From: a virus
IMG/VR virus record: IMGVR_UViG_3300025120_011018
Location: 1-33,383 of that record
Reading direction: 5' to 3' (one strand)
DNA: 33,383 nucleotides
The notes below the pieces were generated by a model. That model was not told where the DNA came from. It saw only the letters and a program-made list of their open reading frames with translations, and made no database searches. Shown in pieces: positions 16,275 to 24,063 of this stretch; the stretch's first letter is position 1; each line of letters opens with the position of its first letter. A program made the translations under genes and the position numbers.

Positions 16275-17009
16275 ATGAACGTTAAAATCGACGAACCGCA
16301 ACAGTCTGACAAGGACATGGATGAAGCAAGAGTTCATGCTGAAACACAAGAACGTTTGTTGCCCGGCATGCAATATGGAGCATGGTTACAATGGTTTCAT
16401 CGTACGTGTAATCCAAGAAACTATTTAGAAATTGGTGTAAACACAGGCAGAAGTTTACAGTATGCCTTATCGCACACTCCATGTATTGGCATTGATCCAA
16501 ATCCTGTACTTGAATACGAACTATCTGATTTAACAAAAGTTTATACAATGGACAGTGATAACTTTTTTGCAAACGAAAATGTAGAAGAGTTGTTTAATGA
16601 TAAGATTGAACTTGCATTTATTGATGGCTTACATCATTATGATCAAGTGCTAAAAGACTTTATAAATGTTGAAAAGCACTCAGACAAAGATACAATAGTT
16701 TTGTTACATGATATCTATCCAGTGGTACCAGAGACTGCAACACGTGAATGGAATACATTTTACTGGGCTGGTGATACATGGAAGTTCATGCATGTACTGA
16801 AAACATATCGTCCTGATTTGACTGTGAGAACTATTCCAACGTTTCCAACAGGCTTAGGATTTGTACACAACTTAGATGCAAACAACACAACACTAGAAGA
16901 TAACTTTGAAACTATTTTAGCAGAATTTGACAACAAAGTATATGATCTAAACAATTCAGTTAACCTAGTTGAAAACAATCCTGAGGAAATTATTAAGTGC
17001 CTAAGTTAG
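16275..17009 (+). CDS. Class I methyltransferase (Methyltransf_24-like)
   Basis: 244 residues. NYLEIGVNTGRSLQYALS (about 46-63) is the SAM-binding EIGxxxG loop, CIGIDPNPVLEYE the acidic strand-2 end, and ELAFIDGLHHYDQVLKDFIN (about 112-131) the family's FIDGLHxYDxV motif with metal-ligand type Asp and His, followed by VLLHDIYPVV. This is the class often found with polysaccharide or cephalosporin-hydroxylase-like clusters, and it acts on small molecules or sugars more than on DNA. A strong promoter and ribosome-binding site precede it. The frame overlaps the next gene by 13 bases. Substrate unknown. Confidence 0.75.
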   Translation: MNVKIDEPQQSDKDMDEARVHAETQERLLPGMQYGAWLQWFHRTCNPRNYLEIGVNTGRSLQYALSHTPCIGIDPNPVLEYELSDLTKVYTMDSDNFFANENVEELFNDKIELAFIDGLHHYDQVLKDFINVEKHSDKDTIVLLHDIYPVVPETATREWNTFYWAGDTWKFMHVLKTYRPDLTVRTIPTFPTGLGFVHNLDANNTTLEDNFETILAEFDNKVYDLNNSVNLVENNPEEIIKCLS

Positions 17010-17506
17010 ACTATGACAATATTGAATTGTTTACTGGTAAAGAAGTAGAACATACGCCTGCATTTGGTATGCAAACATTGTTTGTAAACGGTAAAACACA
17101 TGTAGCAGAAATACTTGAACATGCAACTGAACATGTGTATTTAGGTGCCAATCATTGTAAAATAGATGTTGACAATTGGGAAGAATTGCAGTATTATAAC
17201 AACACAATAAAAACACTATTGAAAAAAGGTTATTGGGTAACATTTGACTACGAAGCACATAACCACGATGTAATGTTATCTGCACTTGATGTTAGCATTT
17301 GGAAACACAAAAAATTTATTCCAATGCTAAGTGTACATGTGCCAGATATAAAAACAAGTAACCTAAACCTTACTGTTAAAATTGCTGATGATGTGTTCAA
17401 TGGCAACAATGGCGGTGTATGGTGCATGGATGTAAATGATATGACTGCACAAAAGTTTACACCATGGAAAGACTACACAAAAGATGAAGCACTTACCTAT
17501 AAATGA
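16997..17506 (+). CDS. Conserved marine-myovirus-type hypothetical protein
   Basis: 169 residues from GTG 16997. The sequence FGMQTLFVNGKTHVAEILEH, then ATEHVYLGANHCKIDVDNWE and GYWVTFDYEA, looks like a protein I have seen repeatedly in marine T4-like phages near replication genes, but no function is attached to it. No membrane segment or signal peptide. A possible internal promoter (TTGACA at 17169, TATTAT at 17192) lies within it. Its alternation of strands and helices suggests a small alpha/beta fold. Confidence 0.6.
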   Translation: MPKLDYDNIELFTGKEVEHTPAFGMQTLFVNGKTHVAEILEHATEHVYLGANHCKIDVDNWEELQYYNNTIKTLLKKGYWVTFDYEAHNHDVMLSALDVSIWKHKKFIPMLSVHVPDIKTSNLNLTVKIADDVFNGNNGGVWCMDVNDMTAQKFTPWKDYTKDEALTYK

Positions 17507-17525
17507 GCTACTAACAGGAGCACGT

Positions 17526-17942
17526 ATGATACAAGAAGATCGTAACATTATTGAAACAAACAAGTCAAATGCAAGTAGAAAGATATGGGTAACATTTCAA
17601 AAGGAAGGCTTACATAAGTATCCAGCCGCACTTGATGATCCTATGTTAGCAACTGGCGACGAATTTGATGTAAGTTTTTTAGGTTATATTCACAGACACA
17701 TATTCAAGTTTAGAGTAGCAATAGAAGTGTTTCATGATGATAGAGATATAGAGTTTATACAATTTAAACGTTGGTTGGAAAAACTATATACAGAAAAAAC
17801 ACTAGAATTAGATTACAAAAGTTGTGAAATGATAAGTGATGATTTGTATACACACATAGCCGCTAAATATCCTGGTAGAGCCGTAACTATCGAAGTAAGT
17901 GAAGATGGTGAAAACGGTTGTGAGGTTAATTACAACAGGTAA
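17526..17942 (+). CDS. Hypothetical protein, possible T-fold (PTPS/QueD/QueF-like)
   Basis: The start at ATG 17526 follows AGGAG at 17516-17520; a longer frame from 17484 is possible but lacks such a site. The 138-residue product has KIWVTFQKEGLHKYP, then YIHRHIFKFRVAIEVFHDDR (His56 and His58), DIEFIQFKRWLEKL, SCEMISDDLYTHI (Cys100, Glu101) and VTIEVSEDGENGCEVNY. The order resembles the T-fold plan: HxH strand, V-DF-LK segment, a helix with an anchoring Glu, and a final strand with E...G..Y. I infer, weakly, a pterin/deazapurine-type T-fold; the protein is common in marine myoviruses and otherwise without function. Confidence 0.55.
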   Translation: MIQEDRNIIETNKSNASRKIWVTFQKEGLHKYPAALDDPMLATGDEFDVSFLGYIHRHIFKFRVAIEVFHDDRDIEFIQFKRWLEKLYTEKTLELDYKSCEMISDDLYTHIAAKYPGRAVTIEVSEDGENGCEVNYNR

Positions 17943-17947
17943 CAATA

Positions 17948-18235
17948 ATGATTTGGGAGACATTTGTATTATGCTTGGTAATCTTATTATGTATAGTGGC
18001 GGCCATGAGTATAGGCCTCCTGAGAGGCCTACGTGTAAAAGGCAGTTGCGGTGGTGCTACAGGCGTTTGCTCTGTATGTGGCAAAGACAATGCAAAAAAG
18101 CCAAGTAGACTAGAACAAATGAAGAAAGATCCTAATAGACGTATTGACAGTGACGACATGACTGAAGTTGAAAAAATGGATGCAGGTTTCACACATGGAA
18201 CTTATAATATAAACGGCAGAGATGTGGACTTCTAA
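17948..18235 (+). CDS. nqrM: NqrM-like Na+-NQR maturation protein
   Basis: 95 residues. Residues 5-25 form one membrane helix (FVLCLVILLCIVAAMSIGLL), followed by a basic GLRVKGSCGG and Cys34, Cys41 and Cys44 in SCGG...CSVCGK. This is the plan of NqrM (DUF539): one helix, AM-x-IG, KGSCGG and a Cys cluster. NqrM is needed to place the iron between NqrD and NqrE of the Na+-pumping NADH:quinone oxidoreductase. The C-terminal tail (LEQMKKDPNRRIDSDDMTEV) is longer than usual and acidic. It would sit in the host inner membrane. In a phage this would be an auxiliary metabolic gene. It is directly followed by guaC. Confidence 0.7.
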   Translation: MIWETFVLCLVILLCIVAAMSIGLLRGLRVKGSCGGATGVCSVCGKDNAKKPSRLEQMKKDPNRRIDSDDMTEVEKMDAGFTHGTYNINGRDVDF

Positions 18236-19273
18236 ATGAGAATAGAACAAGATATAAAACTAGACTACAAAGACGTATTATTTAAACCAAAACGCAGTAC
18301 ACTCGAAAGTCGACGTGAAGTGCGTTTAGAAAGAACTTTTAACTTTCACAACAGTGGACAACAGTGGGTTGGTGTGCCTATTATGGCTAGCAACATGGAT
18401 GGCGTTGGTACGTTCTCAATGGCTAAAGTTTTACAAGAACACAAAATGTTAACAGTTATCCGTAAGCACTACAGTTTAGAACAGTGGCAAAAGGCCAAAG
18501 GCGTAAAGATGCAATACGTAAGTGTTTGCACAGGTACTGCGGCCATATGGAACGATGATGCAGTTGATTATCAAACAATGCGAGCCGTACTTGCAATGTA
18601 TCCAGATATTCCATTTATTACTGTTGATGTTGCTAATGCTTATCACGAAAACTTTGGACACTTTATAGCAAGACTTAGAGATGAGTACCCTGATAAAACA
18701 ATTATTGCAGGTAATGTTATCACTGGTGAGATGACTGAAGAACTAATCATACGTGGTGCTGACATAGTAAAGTGTGGTATTGGTCCTGGATCAGTATGCA
18801 CCACAAGATTAATGACTGGTGTAGGTGTTCCGCAACTGAGTGGTATAATTGAATGTGCAGATGCCGCAAACGGTATCGGTGGACACATTGTTGCTGATGG
18901 TGGTTGTGTATATCCAGGTGATGTTGCAAAAGCATTCGGAGCAGGAGCACACATGGTAATGCTAGGCGGAATGTTAGCAGGATCAGATGAATCAGAAGGC
19001 AAAGTGGTAGATGGCAAAATACAGTTTTATGGTATGAGTTCTGATACTGCAATGGAAAAGCACGGCAATCGCAAGGATGGTTATAGAGGTGCAGAAGGCA
19101 AAGTCGTTGAACTACCGTACAAAGGCGCAGTTGAAAAAACTGTTACTGAAATACTAGGTGGTGTAAGAAGTGCATGTACCTACATAGGTGCAAGACGCAT
19201 CAAAGACATGCCAAAGTGTACAACATTTGTACGTTGTTTACAAAATGTAAATGATGTGTTTGGTAGACAATAA
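18236..19273 (+). CDS. guaC: GMP reductase
   Basis: 345 residues, near E. coli GuaC (347). The TIM barrel of the IMPDH/GMPR family is seen: DYKDVLFKPKRSTLESRREV at the N-terminus (GMPR signature), VPIMASNMDGVGT, VKCGIGPGSVCTTRLMTGVG with the catalytic Cys188, HIVADGGCVYPGDVAKAFGA for phosphate binding, and IQFYGMSSDTA (about 262-272). There is no CBS pair, which favours GMPR over IMPDH. GMPR reduces GMP to IMP with NADPH and releases ammonia. In a phage with deazaguanine genes it could shift purine pools; direction and purpose are inferred. Starts right after the NqrM-like stop, overlaps the next ATG. Confidence 0.9.
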   Translation: MRIEQDIKLDYKDVLFKPKRSTLESRREVRLERTFNFHNSGQQWVGVPIMASNMDGVGTFSMAKVLQEHKMLTVIRKHYSLEQWQKAKGVKMQYVSVCTGTAAIWNDDAVDYQTMRAVLAMYPDIPFITVDVANAYHENFGHFIARLRDEYPDKTIIAGNVITGEMTEELIIRGADIVKCGIGPGSVCTTRLMTGVGVPQLSGIIECADAANGIGGHIVADGGCVYPGDVAKAFGAGAHMVMLGGMLAGSDESEGKVVDGKIQFYGMSSDTAMEKHGNRKDGYRGAEGKVVELPYKGAVEKTVTEILGGVRSACTYIGARRIKDMPKCTTFVRCLQNVNDVFGRQ

Positions 19274-19494
19274 TGGCAGAAGAAAAATTCACACACAAAG
19301 TTGACCCAAGAATAATTCATGCAGATCAACGTAAACAAGATACAAGAAGAGATGCTTGGGATAGAGACTACATGCCTGCAGATTATGTAAAGCCTGAGCC
19401 AAAGACCAACAAGCAAATTTCCAATGCGGCACCAGTTTTGGTGTTTGCTTTTTTCTTTGTTTGCATTTTAGTCATGATTGATTCGATTGCCTAA
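19273..19494 (+). CDS. Small single-pass membrane protein
   Basis: 73 residues. The first 50 are polar and charged (EEKFTHKVDPRIIHADQRKQ), the last 20 a hydrophobic helix (APVLVFAFFFVCILVMIDSI). A tail-anchored inner membrane topology is likely. The ATG overlaps the guaC stop (TAATG). No function recognised; a holin is not suggested because only one segment is present and it is at the C-terminus. Confidence 0.55.
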   Translation: MAEEKFTHKVDPRIIHADQRKQDTRRDAWDRDYMPADYVKPEPKTNKQISNAAPVLVFAFFFVCILVMIDSIA

Positions 19495-19497
19495 ATA
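19491..19497 (+). promoter_or_regulatory. CTAAATA, late-promoter-like element
   Basis: CTAAATA at 19491-19497 overlaps the upstream stop codon. It resembles the T4-type late -10 element TATAAATA recognised by gp55-type sigma. It lies next to a consensus sigma-70 promoter, so the glycosyltransferase gene may be transcribed both early and late. Confidence 0.4.
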
Positions 19498-19498
19498 C

Positions 19499-19527
19499 TT
19501 GACACAGTCCAATAAGAATAGTATAAT
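19499..19527 (+). promoter_or_regulatory. Consensus sigma-70 promoter before 19551
   Basis: TTGACA (19499-19504), 17 bp, TATAAT (19522-19527). ATG 19551 follows with ATAGGAG as ribosome site. It is the only 50-base gap between 17948 and 25670 and opens the second glycan operon. Confidence 0.85.
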
Positions 19528-19550
19528 AAATCATAACATAGGAGTAATAC

Positions 19551-20765
19551 ATGCGTAAACTTTTCTACATGGGTCTTGAAAGTTATGAGGCACGATATAC
19601 ACTACAATTAACTGAATGGAATCGACGTGTGTTTGATCGCAGAGGGCTTGATGTCGTATATGTTCCAGGAACAACTATAGATGATACTAAAAGTATTAGT
19701 GTTGGACAAGTGTTAGATGCACATGGACGCAGTTACTTTGGTATGAGTCAAATAATGAATCTAGTACAGATGATGCGTAACGGCGAATGTACTGGAGAAG
19801 ATGTGATTTACTTTGAAGATATGTTTCAACCAGGTATTGAGAGTCTGCCATATATCATGGATCAGATTCCAAGTAACCAAAGACCCCAAGTGTATGTACG
19901 CTGTCTTGCCCAAGCAATTGATCCAGATGATTTCGTACATGTTTGGGGCATGTCAAAGTGGATGGGCTTATATGAGAAAATGGTATGTGAGTTTGCCACA
20001 GTCTTGGCTACCAATGAAGAAATGGTAGCACATATGAAGATTGCTGGTTGGGAGTCACCTATATACAATATCTCAGGCTTGGCATTTGGCAAGCAGGAAG
20101 TTCAAGAAAGGTTGGGCATGAGGATAAAGCCTTTTCATGAACGTGCTAATAGAATTTGCTTTAGTGCTAGATTTGATCAGGAGAAGCAACCAGACTTCTT
20201 TATGGATCTAGTAGAACGATATAGTGAACAGTATCCTAGACAACAAACATTTGCAATACTACAAGGTGGTCCATTGCGTAGTAATAATGAAAAGTATATT
20301 GAACGTGCAAGAGACTTAGAATCTAGAGGTATACTAGAAATCCATGAAAATCTAAAGAAGCATGAATACTATGGATATCTAAATGAAAGTAAAGTATTAT
20401 TTAATTGTGCATTACAAGATTGGGTAAGCAACACTGTAAGTGAAGCAGATGCACTAGGTTGTAATGTATTATATCCAGCATACAGAAGTTTTCCAGAAAC
20501 ATTTGCAAATGATCCAGATAGATTATATGTGCCTTGGAGTATAGATGATGCTGAAAATAAGTTAACTAACTTATTGAGAAATCCACATCATAATATGGGC
20601 TTAATAAGCGACTGGACAAATGGCACTATTGATAGAGTAATTGATATTATGGAAGGCAATGGTGAGCAGTGGTTACGTAGTGGCAATAGATACAGGGATC
20701 ATGTTGCAGGTGCAAAATACAGTGTTGTTAAAATTGAAGAACCACAACGTGGATTATTTGAATGA
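19551..20765 (+). CDS. GT-B glycosyltransferase
   Basis: 404 residues. The C-terminal half carries a GT-B sugar-nucleotide domain: NRICFSARFDQEKQPDFFMD (start of the donor domain with the GR.D.KQP-like signature), a helical QTFAILQGGPL, ESRGILEIHENLKKHEYYGY, and VLFNCALQDWVSNTVSEADA with the EADALG motif in place of EAMA.G. The N-terminal domain (MGLESYEARYTLQLTEWNRR) begins the acceptor-binding part. This is the GT4-like type that adds single sugars. A promoter precedes it; its stop overlaps galE by four bases (ATGA), suggesting that GalE supplies UDP-galactose or a similar donor. Target glycan unknown. Confidence 0.75.
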   Translation: MRKLFYMGLESYEARYTLQLTEWNRRVFDRRGLDVVYVPGTTIDDTKSISVGQVLDAHGRSYFGMSQIMNLVQMMRNGECTGEDVIYFEDMFQPGIESLPYIMDQIPSNQRPQVYVRCLAQAIDPDDFVHVWGMSKWMGLYEKMVCEFATVLATNEEMVAHMKIAGWESPIYNISGLAFGKQEVQERLGMRIKPFHERANRICFSARFDQEKQPDFFMDLVERYSEQYPRQQTFAILQGGPLRSNNEKYIERARDLESRGILEIHENLKKHEYYGYLNESKVLFNCALQDWVSNTVSEADALGCNVLYPAYRSFPETFANDPDRLYVPWSIDDAENKLTNLLRNPHHNMGLISDWTNGTIDRVIDIMEGNGEQWLRSGNRYRDHVAGAKYSVVKIEEPQRGLFE

Positions 20766-21715
20766 AAACTGTTGCAATTACAGGCGGTGCTGGCTACATA
20801 GGCGGACAAACTGCTATTTACTTTAAGGAACAAGGTTGGGAAGTTACTGCTGTAGATAGACATAATTTACCAGAAAGACTTGAGCCATTTGTTGACAAAT
20901 TTCTGCATGATGAGTTTCAAAGTCAAGATGCACTACAAAAATATGCACACGTGGATAGTATAATTCACTGTGCGGGATCTAGCCTAGTTGGTCCAAGTAT
21001 AAAAAATCCTAGTCAATACTATGAAAACAATTTTATTGCTACAAAATGTATGCTTGATCACTTGTGTCAGTATGGATATCATCCTAAGGTTGTGTTTAGT
21101 AGCAGTGCCGCAGTATATGGTAATCCAATTGCAATACCAATCTCTGAGGAAGATCCTAAGTTGCCTATATCACCATATGGGATAAGCAAACACATGGTTG
21201 AACAGTTGTTAGAAACATACAGTGAAGCATATGGCCTCAACTATGTTGGCCTACGTTACTTCAATGCCGCAGGTGCTGACCCAGAAGGTAGACATGGACA
21301 AGAAAAATCCGCTACACACATTATTGCACGTGTGATGGAAGCAATTAAAGAACAAAAACAGTTTACACTAAATGGCGTAGGCTTAGCAACTGAAGACGGT
21401 ACCTGTGTAAGAGACTATGTACATGTTGCTGACATTGCAAAAGCACATTTTTATGCACAACAAGAATGTGTTGTGCCTGACTTTTATAATTTAAGCACAG
21501 GAATGGGTGCAAGTAATTTAGAAATATTACGCAAGTGTTGTACTGTCAGTGATAGCAAGCCAACCGCAGTAGTAGAAGGGCCAGGACGCCCAGGTGATCC
21601 TGATATACTAGTGGCTAATAATGCAAAATTTTACAACACCTGTCAATGGACAAATAACTACCATGTAGATGATATAATTGAACATGCATGGAAGTGGTAC
21701 AATCGTGAACTTTAA
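20762..21715 (+). CDS. galE: UDP-glucose 4-epimerase-like NAD-dependent epimerase
   Basis: 317 residues, near typical GalE length (about 330). GGAGYIGGQTA at residues 8-18 is the NAD-binding GxxGxxG, SIIHCAGSS the usual strand, FSSSAAVYG at 112-120 has the catalytic Ser region, and PYGISK (Tyr139, Lys143) the YxxxK. LRYFNAAGADPEGRHGQ and VRDYVHVADIAKAH are the GalE hallmarks. GalE interconverts UDP-glucose and UDP-galactose (or the GlcNAc forms). Here it follows a GT-B enzyme in the same operon and would feed it. The end overlaps the next gene by 11 bases. Substrate preference cannot be read. Confidence 0.9.
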   Translation: MKTVAITGGAGYIGGQTAIYFKEQGWEVTAVDRHNLPERLEPFVDKFLHDEFQSQDALQKYAHVDSIIHCAGSSLVGPSIKNPSQYYENNFIATKCMLDHLCQYGYHPKVVFSSSAAVYGNPIAIPISEEDPKLPISPYGISKHMVEQLLETYSEAYGLNYVGLRYFNAAGADPEGRHGQEKSATHIIARVMEAIKEQKQFTLNGVGLATEDGTCVRDYVHVADIAKAHFYAQQECVVPDFYNLSTGMGASNLEILRKCCTVSDSKPTAVVEGPGRPGDPDILVANNAKFYNTCQWTNNYHVDDIIEHAWKWYNREL

Positions 21716-22451
21716 AAGTGATATACTTGCAAAATTAAAAACATTTGACATTGAAAAACTTAAAAAAGAATACAGTAGTCATCCTGAATACGGATTAATT
21801 AACATACCTGAATTTTTACCTTACCATGTTGTGACTACCTGCACTGGCGAATTATCGAACTTACCCATTGAAAAAATGAAGCATTTTACACGCAAAGGCA
21901 GTTGTATGTATGAATGCAATGATCTTACTATCACTCCATATCAAGATAAACTTGTACATGCTTTAAATAGCACACAGTTTATAAAATGGTTAGAACAACT
22001 TACAGGTGTACAAAAACTAATACCAGACCCACATTTAATCGGTGCTGGATATATGAAAAGTTTTAAGGGCGATACATTACAAGTACACACCGACTTTAAC
22101 TGGGTAGAAGAAGTTGCACTTAATCGGGCAGTAAGTGTTATAATTTATTTTAATAGAGGCTGGCAAGAACAATGGGGCGGAAGTTTAAATTTTTATGATA
22201 CAAAACGCGACAAGATATATTCAAGTGTTGCTCCTGCCAGTGGCAATATGTTAGTGTGGACTTATAAAAATTTAGTATATCACGGCTATCCAGATCCAAT
22301 AGATTGTCCGCTAAATGAATCTCGGCGTGGTATTAGACTATTCTATCTCACAAGTGATGCTAAAACAGACCAAAAGAATCCTCCGCACAGAAGTTTATAT
22401 TGGTTTGATAAACAAAAAGGACTTCCTTATGACGAACGTTCTAAAAAATAA
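21705..22451 (+). CDS. 2-oxoglutarate/Fe(II)-dependent oxygenase
   Basis: I take GTG 21705 as start (248 residues); an alternative TTG at 21678 adds nine residues overlapping galE. The jelly-roll signature of 2OG-Fe(II) dioxygenases (prolyl-4-hydroxylase/PhyH type) is seen: LQVHTDFNW with His128 and Asp130, WGGSLNFYD (GG.L), VYHGYP with His193, and RRGIRLFY with the Arg that holds 2-oxoglutarate. The metal triad is complete. These enzymes hydroxylate proteins, sugars or small molecules. Position in a glycan operon suggests a sugar or lipid target. It overlaps the next gene by 23 bases. A second, different 2OG enzyme is at 27594. Confidence 0.8.
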   Translation: MNFKSDILAKLKTFDIEKLKKEYSSHPEYGLINIPEFLPYHVVTTCTGELSNLPIEKMKHFTRKGSCMYECNDLTITPYQDKLVHALNSTQFIKWLEQLTGVQKLIPDPHLIGAGYMKSFKGDTLQVHTDFNWVEEVALNRAVSVIIYFNRGWQEQWGGSLNFYDTKRDKIYSSVAPASGNMLVWTYKNLVYHGYPDPIDCPLNESRRGIRLFYLTSDAKTDQKNPPHRSLYWFDKQKGLPYDERSKK

Positions 22452-23187
22452 TTTACTATGGATACAGCACACACCAGGTGCCGCAGGAAGAATACTTTTA
22501 ATTTGTTGCACAACCAGTGATGCAGTAGGGGACTGGATAGATAATCCTCTCCCAAACCCAAAACTATTTGCACTTAAACATTTCTGTGTTTCTAATAGTT
22601 CTGACCACATGAACAACGAACCGCAGACTCCTTATGTAACCAACTGGTATACACGCAATGTTATTTTTAATCGCGGCGATGATTTTACCAAACAACAAGT
22701 AAAGACACATTTATTACAAGATCCTTTATCTAAAAAACATCTAAGCGAAAATAAACTAATTGCCAATGTGTACCAAAAGCCTTATATTCCAGACTGGGCA
22801 CGAGATGAAAAAATTATAACAGTTTGTGCAGATGATGAAAGTATGCCGTGGTTGATAAATCGACGAAAAGAAGTTTTTTACGACTGGAAAGGCAAAACTG
22901 TTGAATTATTAAGATACAGTCCTACTGGCGGCCCTATTTACGGACATGCTAAAAATTATGATCCTGTTAAATATATCTACCAATACACTGACCAAGATAA
23001 GTTTGTAAGTTGGGACATGCAAAAGGAACTGATAACCAGTGGACCTGGTCTAAATATAAAGTTAAGTAACTTATTGAATGGCAATCTTGAAGCTATGTGG
23101 GATCAAATCGATGATTATTTGCCGTTGCCAATTAACCGAGCATGGTGTAATATACTAATGCAAACATGGAGAAACAGATGGGTATAA
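22429..23187 (+). CDS. Hypothetical protein with HTPGAAGR motif
   Basis: I choose ATG 22429 (252 residues): upstream residues of the longer frame lie in the previous gene. The N-terminal LLWIQHTPGAAGRILLICCT resembles the opening strand-loop-helix of sulfotransferase or P-loop-like proteins (HTPGAAG in place of a phosphate loop), a type I have seen in marine phages, but the rest (RNVIFNRGDDFTKQQVKTHL, EKIITVCADDESMPWLINRR) is not recognised. A sugar- or sulfo-transferase in this glycan operon would fit; not shown. Confidence 0.5.
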   Translation: MTNVLKNNLLWIQHTPGAAGRILLICCTTSDAVGDWIDNPLPNPKLFALKHFCVSNSSDHMNNEPQTPYVTNWYTRNVIFNRGDDFTKQQVKTHLLQDPLSKKHLSENKLIANVYQKPYIPDWARDEKIITVCADDESMPWLINRRKEVFYDWKGKTVELLRYSPTGGPIYGHAKNYDPVKYIYQYTDQDKFVSWDMQKELITSGPGLNIKLSNLLNGNLEAMWDQIDDYLPLPINRAWCNILMQTWRNRWV

Positions 23188-24062
23188 CACCTACATTGCC
23201 TAATCTCAAAGACAAACCATACGGTGGTGCATGGAGTATACATGATAGCGAAACTGTAGATTATGTAAGTTTATCTGAACCAGCTCCAAAACCTAATGTA
23301 AAGAAATTCTTAAATGATTATGCATATTGGATGAAACAAGGACATACATTAGAAGGCATAGACAAGTATAAACACTTTGCATTTGCAAATGGGACCACAG
23401 AAGTGTTTGATAAATTTTATATGCAAAACACACATAGACGTTTGCGTTTGTGGAAAGGTGAATACTTTTATCATCAAATAGTAGCACGTGAAAACTTCTA
23501 CAATAATTTTGCATGGATAGATGATGGTCCTATACTTGATATGGATGTGGTTGTAGTAAGTCTGCCATTTGCAAACACCGGAGGCATTCCAGAAGACTTT
23601 GATACAATTATGCAACTATGTTGTTATAGAAATGTAAATGTATTAATTGATATGGCGTATATTAATATTAGCAAACCAATTGAAGTAAACTTAGATTACG
23701 ATTGCATTAAAGTTATAGCAACAAGTTTAAGTAAAGTATTTCCTGTAGAAACACATCGTATTGGAATGCGCCTTATGAAGGATTATTTAGATGATAGTTT
23801 ACAAGCATATGTTGATCAAGCAACTCCATACGTGAATTTAAATAGTGTGACCCTCGGCCAAGAACTAATAGAAGAATTTCCTAACGATTTTATTGTTAAT
23901 CGTTACAAAAGTAAACAAATAGAATTTTGTAACCAACTAGGTATTACACCAAGCGATTGTGTTATATTTGGCATAGATGAAACTGACAAGTATCCTGAAT
24001 ATAAAAGAGGCACTGCAACAGGTAGACTTTGTTTCAGTAAAATCTGGGATGGGAGATGTTAA
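23178..24062 (+). CDS. PLP-dependent aminotransferase-like enzyme
   Basis: Start ATG 23178 has GGAG at 23169-23172; ATG 23166 is also possible (four residues more). The 294-residue product has the fold-type I aminotransferase plan: FANGTTEVFDKFY (small domain and phosphate-binding Gly/Thr), VVVVSLPFANTGGIPEDFDT, VNVLIDMAYINIS with Asp158 and Tyr161 holding the PLP ring, and IATSLSKVFPVETHRIGMRL where Lys186 is the Schiff-base lysine. It is shorter than usual (about 380), lacking the N-terminal arm and part of the C-terminal domain. It may transfer an amino group to a sugar or be a sugar-related enzyme of the glycan operon. Substrate unknown. Confidence 0.7.
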   Translation: MGITPTLPNLKDKPYGGAWSIHDSETVDYVSLSEPAPKPNVKKFLNDYAYWMKQGHTLEGIDKYKHFAFANGTTEVFDKFYMQNTHRRLRLWKGEYFYHQIVARENFYNNFAWIDDGPILDMDVVVVSLPFANTGGIPEDFDTIMQLCCYRNVNVLIDMAYINISKPIEVNLDYDCIKVIATSLSKVFPVETHRIGMRLMKDYLDDSLQAYVDQATPYVNLNSVTLGQELIEEFPNDFIVNRYKSKQIEFCNQLGITPSDCVIFGIDETDKYPEYKRGTATGRLCFSKIWDGRC

Positions 24063-24063
24063 A

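Noticed and set aside
17169-17197. TTGACA-17-TATTAT inside the 16997 gene
   Set aside because: The -10 is imperfect and it lies deep in coding sequence; it may be real, but support is weaker than for the six listed promoters.
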